Assembly (NCBI GenBank): GCA_914767715.1
Contig: OU612072.1
Location: 15,438,001-15,502,000 of the forward strand
DNA: 64,000 nt
Direction of reading: 5' to 3'
Source: Membranipora membranacea
Lineage: Eukaryota; Bryozoa; Gymnolaemata; Cheilostomatida; Membraniporidae
The notes beneath the pieces are model-generated. The model was not told where the DNA came from and made no database searches. It worked only from the letters and a program-made list of their open reading frames with translations. This document shows, in pieces, positions 41,651-53,000 of this stretch. The translations under genes and the position numbers were made by a program. Position 1 is the first letter of the stretch. Each line of letters opens with the position of its first letter.

Positions 41651-44078
41651 AAAGACATCGATAAAAAGATATTTTCAAACCATCAGTGGGAACTAATCGT
41701 TTGGGGATGGCTCTAACAGATATGGCAAGGACCATTAGCAACTTTCTAAGAATGAAGACGTTGCTGGTACCATTTAAATTTGTGACTGGTGAGCTCATTT
41801 TCCATGGTTCCGTTAATTTTACAGCGATAACAAATTGCGCAGAAGGGAGGGGTTACAGTGGATCGTAAAATCAACATGGTAAATAAGAAAATCCTGTGCC
41901 TTGGAATGTTTGGCAATCCTTTCTTGGGAAAGTGCCAAAATAGAGCTTGTTATGAATAGTGCCATATTTTCTCTTGACAGATAATAATAACATAATAACG
42001 AATGAAGACATAAAAACAAAACCATAATGTCTTTTTGAACTATTTGTTTGCTAAGCAAAGGAGGTTCATAAATTTCTTGACATCACTTGGAGATAATCGA
42101 GACATCGCAAAGGCCATTAGCTACTTCAAATAATAAACTCTCTGGTTCACCTATTATATCTAGCTATGCTAACAAAAGTTAAAAATATTCTGTGGGAGTT
42201 TTAATCGTCATTTATTGTGACATGGTGTTCCAGGATCAGGTCAACCAAATCAGCAGAGCAGCAAGGTGACATTAAAGGATATTTAAATATAAATAAATAA
42301 TCATAATTATGTGAAACATAAAAGCCCACTCAAAACACCAGAAGCAACAGGAACAAGCGACCAATCGAAAGACGGGATTAATTTCAGTTATCTGTTAGTG
42401 CGCTTGCTATTCACTTCCAGGCGATTGGTGCCGCATGAGTTGTGGGGGAGCTTTCAAGGACCCTTTTTCCAGCCCCCAGCACCCCCGAGTGTATACCTCC
42501 CCTATCTTTGTTTGACAACAATGAGGAGGGAGGGGGAATGGATACATCAAAAGTGGCTGGGGCTTGAATTCAGACTGTCAGTTAGTACGATGCTCGGCTG
42601 GCAGATGTTGAGCTTACAATACCAATCTACAGGTAGCGAATAGGAAGTATCCTAACCTCTTGCACCATCTCTTGTCAATAGGCAAAGAAAACATACCAGC
42701 AAAAACTCTCACCAAAAACTGAAAGCTATATAGCCATAAATAATTTGACAACACCTCATTGCACCTTCAAATTATCAGGTGTTTTTGTCTTCAATTTCCG
42801 GAAGTGTGATAAGATTTTTTTGTCAACCAATCACTTTATTCATCTGTCTTTTTACTGCATTAGTTATTTTATTGCATTGATTGCTTATTATATACCTGTC
42901 ATTATGTTTCACATTTTTTTCAAGTTCTAATTGTACATGCTCACGTCTATAAAAAAATGACTTTATGATTGTGCAATTTGGAGAGGTTTGGATCCAGTAT
43001 CCAGAATCTAGAGGAAGTTTTCTCATCTCACCTCTTTTTGTACAAGAGTTAAATTTCCGGTGACCAGTCGCAGCCAGCTAACGTTGCCCAATGTCCTCCA
43101 CATAAATCAAATGTATGTGATCGATATTAACTCCATCAAGAGAACAACCAAGCTACTGCTAACATTTAATCTAATTTGATATGAGTTATTTGTTCTCTCA
43201 TATGGCAAATATTTATGAAGATGGAGAACTTCTATGGGTTCCTCATAATATCTATCTAGAACACTTTCACAAGTTTAAAAGAAAAGAAGCAGTAGCAGTC
43301 ATGAGCAGGAATACCCTAGATGTGTAAAAAATAGTTTAGCTAGTCAGGGGGTGACCTAATCTTTGCTAGCAGTAGCACTAAATTTTGGCTGGCTGGGGTG
43401 GGAGTATAGACAAAATTATTGCTATTAAAGTACCTGTCCACTTCCTATTCTGTAATTCTGCTATGGTCAAAAAACTAATCACTAGAGAAGAGCCCAAAAT
43501 ACGTTATCAAGCAATAACAGTTCTGGGGGATACCAATCTATATCTCTAAAAGTTTTTTGCTGTGGTAAGGTGATCAAGTTCCGTATTTTCAAGCCACGGG
43601 CACAAAGATATGCTAAGCCTGTCTCCTCACAGCGTAGATCATAGGTTAGAATGGTTGGAACCATAATTCTTCTACCGTTAAGTGATAAATCCTTTTCTCA
43701 TCAATCAAAAAGAGAAAGATTTATTGGATGGGAACCAGACAATTGATTAAAAACTACTTCCTACTCTCTCTAACCACGCACAAAGATTACCACTAATCCT
43801 TCGCTGTCCACACGACTGGTTCGTGCCGCTGGAGTAATTATTGCTTCTTTTGTTGAGATTCTGTAAAAGTGATACCAGTATCAGTGTTGAGTCTGGATTG
43901 AAAGAGAAAAGGCTGGCTTCTGGGAGGTATTTAAAGTAAACTGACTTTGTCAACTAAAGTAGTTAGATCAAGCATTCGATACAGGTTGAGAGAGAAAAGG
44001 CTGGATCTTGGCAAGGATATCGTTCAAGGATATTAGAGGGAAGTTTCAGAAAATAATATTTAATACACCATCATCAAA
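41651..44078. other. Spacer upstream of the peroxidase gene
   Basis: No gene recognised. A tRNA-like SINE remnant (minus-strand B box near 42560, gaattcaagcccc) accounts for the open frame at 42311-42643. A TTAGCTAG-type degenerate repeat lies near 43310-43400. The peroxidase promoter should lie at the right end; I see no TATA box that I would defend. Confidence 0.5.
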
Positions 44079-44090
44079 ATGAACTCTAAG
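44079..44090 (+). CDS. Peroxidase exon 1, four codons
   Basis: ATG AAC TCT AAG followed by gtaatt. It was chosen because the next exon opens in phase 0 with a hydrophobic signal sequence lacking a Met, and joining them gives a textbook n-region (MNSK). Other upstream starts are possible. Confidence 0.65.
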
Positions 44091-47000
44091 GTAATTTAAT
44101 TACTGTCGATCCACCGAAGCAAGATTTGGTTCATTGACCTTCGAAACATTCATGTTATTCAAAATTGGTACACAATGATCTCTTTTAATTCATTAACATG
44201 ATATCTTGTGTAGAGTCAAGGAGTTAGGTCCTTGGTGGAGTGAGGCTATCAAGTCAATTTGAAATCTCCCGTATGAAATTTAGAGGTGTAAATAATAGCT
44301 AGAGTTAATTTAAGCTAGTTTGCAGATGACTAGCGCTAATCTTCACAGTAAATGTCTGCCACCCGCAAACCTTACGGTTTCAACCCCCCCCCCCCCCCCT
44401 ATGTAAAATGGTGAGATCTTTAATCCTCTATGGTATATAAAAAGCACAAGGCTTCTCCACTTCCCAAGAAAACATTTAAACTATGCTATCTATTTCTTTT
44501 AGGTTTTTCTGACGTTTGTGACCATCGTGGTTCTAGCCTATGTACATGAAACACATGCACAGTAAGTGTCTACAAAACTTCGTCTTTGTCATTAATTTAC
44601 GGGTAGCTATGTATGCATGAAATATGAATGCACCTCCCCTGATGGTGTTCACTCCACATCTAATGGGTACTGGTGACGCCTACCACCCCCCCCCCCCTCA
44701 TCCCCCACCAACATATAGTAAGTAAGTTGAGAAATACTTATTGTGCAAGGTAAATATTCCTGGAATGTAATTCTGTAGCCAGGAGCACAATTAGAAGAGA
44801 AAATAAAGATAAGGTTACGTATTACTTTTGATTGATTGATGAGTACTTTATTATCGATCAAGATACATTTGCAACGAATGACAATGTATATAGTGGATCT
44901 GATTTGACATAAATTGATAAAAAGACTTCAGTACGTTGGTTAGAAAAAAAATTGAAATAAAACAGGATTTGGTCATATCATCGGTTACTTGATGGTTACT
45001 TTGTTGTGTTGGGTTCTGGGAGAGAACTTTAAAATGGGGGTGTGATAAGATCTGCATCGCTCAATCAGTCACCCAACTTTTAACCTTTTCTCATCAGGTT
45101 TGGAAATGATTTCAACATTGGCGGTTTGCTCAGTCGCAACAACAACATCTTTGGCAACCGACGCCAGCAAACGCCTGCAAGAAGCGTAAATCGTAACACA
45201 AACAGAAATCAAAACATAAACAGAAATCAAAATACAAACAGAAACAGAAACCGAAACCGAAACACAACCACCCAGCGACCGAGAAACAGGTTTAGGTGTA
45301 CTAGGCGGCAACAGAGAAGAGGTAGGTAATCTAATCGCTGACTTGATGACAAGTTCAAGGTCATACTATTTTTTGTCTTTTACTTTTAAAAGTCAACGTA
45401 ACAAACCTGGGTTCAGATCTCTGGGAGTCACAGAAATTGCGACTTCCGCAGAAAAAATTTTGATCAAGCATTTCTGTTTCAAACGCCCTCAAATACAATT
45501 ACAAGTAAACAATGTATGGAGCTATAATATTGCGCCCATGGATGTTTTACATTCGAGAAACTGTCTATGAACAAACTATATGTTGCTCCCTAGTTTTTCT
45601 TACAATGTACAGTCTAGGAGAAAGATGTACTTACACATCTCCTAGAAACCCAAGACATGGACCTGCTAAAATCCCTTATTGTATCTTTAACCTGGGTTCT
45701 CAAGAATTTCAGGCAAAATTCTGATCTGATCCAACTGGGGATACCAGAAAAAACGGCATTGTGGGATATGTATTTACATGCATAAGATTTATGGGTAGTC
45801 TAGCTGGAGAAGCTAAACCTTGCTTTCTTCACACCCGAAGCTCCCTCAACATGCAGGAATACATATAAAGAGAAATAAATCAATCCTATAGCTAGACAAT
45901 AACCATAGATGGAATTATACCATAATGGCCGATGGCCGATCAATGCCAGTTCAGTTTTGGCAGCTCGCTGCACACACACACGTTCAGGAGGTCTTCCATG
46001 GCCTCACCTCTATGATGCATTCTAGTTTTCTAGAATGTATCACATTCTCAGTATGAGGATTTAGAGCACTTTGCGCCCCTCTTTAGGGGCAGCCCAATCA
46101 TCTGTTTCTTACTAAACAGCAAGAGAATTCCGTTCTTACTACATTTGTATGTCTTATACTTTCAGGCACATGTAATGGGCAACAAAATACAAGGACAACA
46201 AGAGCACCTGTACTCCAAACTCCAGCCCCTGTTGGAGGAGTACTTGGTGATGTCATCAATACCGTTAGAGATCATATCAGAGCCGATGTGGTGAGTTTTC
46301 TACTCCTTGATCAGGGCCGTAGTTTAAGAAACACGGAAGGGGAGGAAAAATCATTGAGAGTGTGAAGAAGCGCTAGGATGGGTATTCTAAGCTCCTCACG
46401 AGTCTCCAGTTCCAAGCCTCCAAAGCGTTGTTATGATATAAATAGCAAAGGGAAGTCCCAAATGAGCTGATTCTGACCCGGAATATTCAATTATATCATT
46501 TCAAGGCCACTCTGTTGAGCAACCCTGCCTCCCCAAGAACTACAGGCCTGTTGATTATTCAGTTTTATTCTGTCTTTTTTAATGTTATAAACAAAAGGAA
46601 ATTAACCTAGCAGGACAAGAGCGGTGGCTTCTCTTCATCAAATCACAAATCACCACACAATCAAGAAGAGCCAGCCAATACAAACAAACATACATTTGGT
46701 ACCGAGAAAAGCCACTGTAACGCTAGGTTGAAATACAAATATTTCTCCTAAAGTACAGACAGCTACAGGGATACACAGCCAGCCCTTAGTAGCACTCCGG
46801 ATAGTGATAGCGGCCGTAGGCGGTCGTTAAAGACCGCCTACGGCCGCTATCGCTATCCCGAGTGCTACACTAAGAGCTGGCTGTGCAGGGATATAACCAA
46901 CTGTAAGCTGGATGCCTACTAATCTTACTGGATGGTTGCCAGCAGAGTATATGATGATAGAAGCACAGCCAAATTGTATCAAACTTGTGATGGTTATGAA

Positions 47001-50000
47001 TGGAAACTTAGGGTATGGATGCTCAGGGCACTGCTAGATTTGTAGTAGAGCTCGGATCTATCTGAAACAATCTTGGTCAATGTCTGTTGGCAACCGCTAA
47101 AATTTCCTTGTAGATTTCTTTTCAATCATTTGGCTTCAGTAGATTGAAGACGGCGGAAGTATTTTTTGTGTACCTGCCATAATGTCAATATGTCATAATA
47201 TAATTAAAATCATAATAATTGTGGCCTGTCAGGTCTGAAGAAGAAAAAACTTCAATCTGTCAAACCCATAAAATCTAATTACCAATCAATGAGTCATACA
47301 CCGCTATTTCTTTAAACTATTCCATTGACACTCCTTTTTTTATCCATGGTGGGAAATATTCTAAAAAATGCAATGTTTACACCTTGCAGGCACCGGCAAT
47401 CTTTATGGTGTCGATCTACACCATGCAACAAAAGATTAGCCAGCACTAATCCCTATTGTTGCATTAATTCCATTAAAGTGTGCCAGCAGATTATAGCGTT
47501 TTAATGAGAGGATGGTTATCCTTTCTTTTCTTAATCCGCTTCTATATGTAGAGATAATAGCCAAGCCAAGCCATAAGGAAAGTTTTCTCAAGTTGTAAAG
47601 GATGTCAAGGGATGGAACGGACAGGATTTAACCATGGCTCTATCTTTTCCACCTATAGATTTTTGAAAAGATTTTCATTGCACAAACACGGCAAGATAAA
47701 AAAATCAAAATGAAGCCTCCTTATTACATATTATTATATATAGGAATAATGGAAGTAGTGAGATCAATCGTTGCGTTATCACTTCCACTTTGTGTTTTTT
47801 TACTCCTGCAATTGCGCTACTACTAATTATTATCTTCTCTACCAACAACCAGCCATTAGAGCCTGGTTAAAACCTGGATCATATTCGATACTTTCTAATC
47901 CTTGCCTTGTTTGATGCGGAGGGGAGGACAGTGGTGTCAGGGCATACACCCCAGAGAAATGTTATTGACACCTATTAGTTCTCAAAGACCCCTAAAGAAT
48001 TTTGATTATTACTGAGAGATCACTTTCTTTATGTTAGAAGGATGGGTACGTTCCGTCAGTATAGTTGTCGATGTATTTTTTATTATGGGAGTTTTCTGAG
48101 TTTTAGATGTGAGTGATTTGTGAGAGCTGTTGATCTGAGTGTTGTGGCTTTGGGTAAGATAGCTAGTTTAGGTTTAGGGGTGCTTTTTGACCAAACAAAA
48201 GCCGCTGTAATCAGAGCCCAAGCTAGTACATTGACAAGCTAAACAAAATGGTAAACAAGAGACCTCGATTCTTGGCATAATACGTGTTAGCGTCATCATC
48301 TTGACTATGAAAACACATTTGCCATCTGTTTATCCTGTTCTTGTTTAATCTGTTCAATTTGGTAGTAGCTAATGGTGGATGCTGTGTTCCGTGAATGCTA
48401 ATTCAACAATTATGCTCAACAGCCTGAAGGAAGAATCAGGAAAAAGTTTTCTAACATTGAGCACCATTATTATCGATGGGTGTTTCCATCTTGTCACCAT
48501 CAATAATAATCTTTATTTATAGAGCTTGATTTATGGGTAACAGGAAATGGACCGAACCCAGATATAACGCCCTGTGATTGGGCATACTCATTCAGACGTG
48601 AATATTTGCCAAATTCTTGTTAAGTTTAATTTCTAAAAACTCGATGCAAAACAGGATGAAATTGAACTAATTTTCAAGGTATGCTAACATGTTCTATTTC
48701 AGGATCGATAAAACGTTAGTTGATGCACATTAAAACATAAATCAGTAATCTGTAGATCGGTATCAGAAATCTGTATCATTTGGTGATAGCTATAAAGATG
48801 ATGTATCGCCAGGAAGAATTAACGAGATTATTGTAGATTCCGTTTCTTTCCAACATCAGCTGATGTGAGTGGTTATTACTGATTATGGCAGTATCCATTT
48901 TGCATTCCGAAATCAGCTAGTAAATATTTATTAATAGCTTTCTACAAGCATAAAATGATTCATTTATGAGTATACGATCTTCAGGCCAAACGGGTTTGTC
49001 CCACCAACAATATGGTTTTTGTTAAAACTTAGCTTCGTTATCATCTTGTATTGTTGCACCATTTGAGCCCACCCTCTACCGGCAACAACAGCTCGGGGGC
49101 CCAACATTGTGCAATTGCTCAAACAATATTAATACGTTAAAAAACAGTAAATCTCTTTAATTGAGTGAAATAAAGACAGTTGTGAACCGTTAAAATAACG
49201 GTAAAACTGTTTAAGTATGATCCCACACCTTGATCTCACTTCTCAGTCAGATGATCAGACATCCTTGTCAGGTTGGCATTTAGGGTGTCATTTCACCATC
49301 TCCTCATCGTACTTAACGGTATGCCATAGGAACCCAAGCCAATTATTTAGTATACAAAAAAGGATGGCAGGAGCTTCCTGGTACGGTCAATTAAAGGAAT
49401 CAGATGCCACAACATAAATCATTCTATTTTTGATGTGAGTTTGTCTCGAAGACCCTCCTAATCGTTAAAACCTGGGAGATTTATGATAAGTGGGTTTGAG
49501 GTTGGATTAATGTAGGCACAGTAGAGGTCACATTGCACTCACCACCAGTCATACCTTTAGAGATTAGGAGATATCAAACCTGCCTGTTTGATTTCTTAGA
49601 ACTTTATAAAGATTTAAACATTTAACCGTTTAAAGCTAAAACCGACGAGTTAGATATCAAGAGGGTGTTGCCCCCCCCGCATTATCCCGTCACCTGTCCG
49701 GCATCGCTTTGGCAGGAGTGCTCCCACTCTGAGCTCCCACGCCTTGTGAGACATATAAAAGAGCATACCTTTGGTTGCTGGTAGTAGCACCTAGGTAGGG
49801 CTGTGGTTGATATTGGGATGCCACTTCCAGACCAAACCTGAGTTCGATCACTATAATAAGATCCCAAAAACTCACTTACCTTACATGCGGGCATGCTCAC
49901 ATCATCAAACACAGAGCTTAATGCCTCAACATCAGGTTACATCTGTCAGCAAAAGGGGACAGTAAGAAACCCCTACTTTAAAAAAAAATCCCTCAGCAGC

Positions 50001-53000
50001 AAAACCAATAACTAATAAAGTCGTTCTATTTTAAATGCGATGAAGAAAAGAATATCTGCCTTCGAAATGAAACATTTTAATAACTTACCCCAACAAGCAA
50101 CTATTTCCATTTCAATTTTTATAGGCAAACAGAGTAGCTAACTTCTTACAGCTTGTGTTCCATAGCTGCATTGGTGGATGTAACGGGTGTATCAACATGC
50201 AGACTCAGGATAACAAAGGTAAGCATGGGATCACAGGCTATATATTACCATTCCCATTATGCATGGAATGTAAAGGATACGCTCATTACGTATGACAGTC
50301 AGCCCTCAGTTTTTGGCACAACTTGCCTAATGCCATAAATTTGTTTGAAATGCATCCTTCTTCTCGGTCTAATGTCATTGACCCTGATTCTGTTTATGGA
50401 TCAAGAATATTTTGCACCCTTCATAGAGGGATGTAAATATTTCTGCCTGACCCTACAGAATGTTATTATGGATTTGATGACAAACGTATACTCAGTCGTG
50501 AAACTAAAAGTCAGTCCGGAATTTAGTTTTTTCTTATGAATATCATTGTTTGGTAATGGTAGTTTGCAACCAATGTTTTCTGCAAAGTTTCTGAATTCAA
50601 AGAAAATAAAGTTTGTGACTTATAATTAAAGTTGAAATTAATTTAATTAATTTCATTCCATAGATAATAACCAGTAAATCTCTTTAACAGGATTGGGAGA
50701 GCCTTATGGCTTCGCAAAGCAGCTGTTTAACAGCAGACCAGACTGGCACAGTACTGTCTCCCTAGCTGATCTGGTGGTGATATTCGGATCAATCGCTGTG
50801 GAGGAAGGATTCAGAGGACCTGAAGGTAAGAAAGAATGCTGCCGTCATATTTTAGTTTTTTCTTCAATCTGATGATTTATGATTATGTCTATTAGTCATA
50901 TTGACTGTTCAAACTCGCAAAATAGTTGACGCTGAGCCAAGATGATCTCTCAAAGCCTGTTGTTGGGTAATAAGATCCTACGTACTTTCTATAAGTGAGC
51001 TCTCCCCGCTCAGCCACGCCAGCCCGCAGTAGCTGGCACAAGTCAGTGCGAATTGATCCTTCAGTCTCAGTGCGAACTGGAAGGCAATTCAATGGCTCGA
51101 TGAGCCCTGAAGATAGCCTCAGGTCATTCCATGGAACTGCAGTGTAATGTGATTCCCTTTTATGCCTAAGATTGTCAGATGATTGATAGATTTAATTTTT
51201 TTCTTTGAATTTAAAAGACATTATCCTATAGATTTAGCGAAAAAGGGTGCAATTGATCAATTAATTAATGCCTGCTTTTTAGCTTTATATTTAACATTTA
51301 TATTTTCAGACACCCCAGGGTTTCGACCTGTTACAATCAGAACAGGAAGGCTCACATGTTCAGACCCAGATAACTATGCCATCGACCATGTCTTCGCTCA
51401 TGTAAGTAATGTATTGTATCATTATTATGATGAAATCACTTGTGTTGAGCGCTCTGTCGTAAAAAGATTAAACTCTAAGTGAGTGATTCAATGCACAAGC
51501 ACAGGAGTGCACATGTGTAAAAGTGTGAATGGGAATTTTCTTTTGGTCGCTTAGGGTCTGGTACCATACGGACGTCGAGACTATACTATATATTAACATG
51601 TGTATCTCAGATCGTTAGACTCACTTTAGTGTGAGTACCTAGCATATTCCCGTCCCGTCCCGTTCCTGATCAATGGAACTGACAGCGTGTCTTCAAACAA
51701 AATACCCTCTGATGATACTTGTGCTGAGTGAATTTATTTTCTCTCTATCGATCAGAGGTATACATGTAATAGTATATCACTTGATCAGTGTGGTTTGATA
51801 AAGGAAGAGGGGTCTATTAGGCAAATGTTTTACACAGATGTATCTTCTAGCAGTGAATGATATTGGAACAGCACTGTGGGCTTGTGCCGTTCATCTTAAC
51901 AAGGAGTGATTGCAGATCATTTTTGACAGTTTTGGGTTGAATATCCTTAGCTCTAAAACTTTGCAAGTGACCCAGTGAGGAACAATAAACAACATTGCAA
52001 CGCCTTCGCAACTATTCGCAATAAAAGTAATTAAGCTTGAGGGTGCTTTGGCTCGGCCAATCAATTTAAAAAAATGCTCCCCTGAACTCAGACAAAAACC
52101 TACTGCTGGCAGCAAGTATCATGCGCGTTGAATGATTGCGCAATCTCACCATCTCACCATCCCAAAAACACTTTGCTATTATTACAGGGAGCTCATGATG
52201 ATCCAATAGAATTCCTGACTAATGAGTTCGGTGTCTCACAAAGTCAAGCAGTAGCTCTCATGGGTGAGTTTAATTACTCATAAAACATTTCAGCCGTAGC
52301 CTCAGTTCCCAGATAGCTCAATTCAAAAATTTGGTGGTACTTACAGAAGCCTCAATATCGCTAAATTGTGGTCCACTTACTTCAATTTTTTGCTTTTATA
52401 TCGAAACATAAATCAAGGCATTCCTTACCTACAGCAATTTATCACAGCCCGCCATTGGCTTAGTCATAACTGGGTGTCGGCGCTGGTCATTGAACCCATT
52501 TAATAGCAATAAATCTTAAGAGTTGAGAGTTATTTTAGGGAAGGGTAGCACAATTCACAATCATCTGCCAAATTTCATTCCTGAGACTTCTCTCGTTGGC
52601 TGGATTACTGTTAGATAAAGTGATGACATGAATCTGAGTACTGTGTCAAGCTTCAACTTGGTAACTGTTACACGTTGATAATAACTGGGGAGGCTTAGCA
52701 CTAGTTAGGTTCCTCTGTGATGGCGGTGTGCTGTTGCAAAAGACAGGTATCAGCTTGATACACTGCAGCTTTTAAGGTATTTTTTCGCATTCACAGAGAT
52801 GGGAGATAAGTAAAACATTTAAGCGCTTTGAGTAGAGAGAAAGGTCTTTAAGTCATAAGTGCCAGGCTGTAATGTCATCAGGGGCAATGAGTGTTTGTCC
52901 TCCCAATTCGGTAATCAGTCTATGGGAAATTCCACATGAAGAGCTGAAGATAAACTTTCTCATTATTCAGCAAACATATTTTCTTCTTTGTAGGTACACA

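Noticed and set aside
42311-42643. 110-residue plus-strand open frame
   Set aside because: No recognisable motif, and the region contains a tRNA-like SINE head (minus-strand B box); composition looks non-coding.
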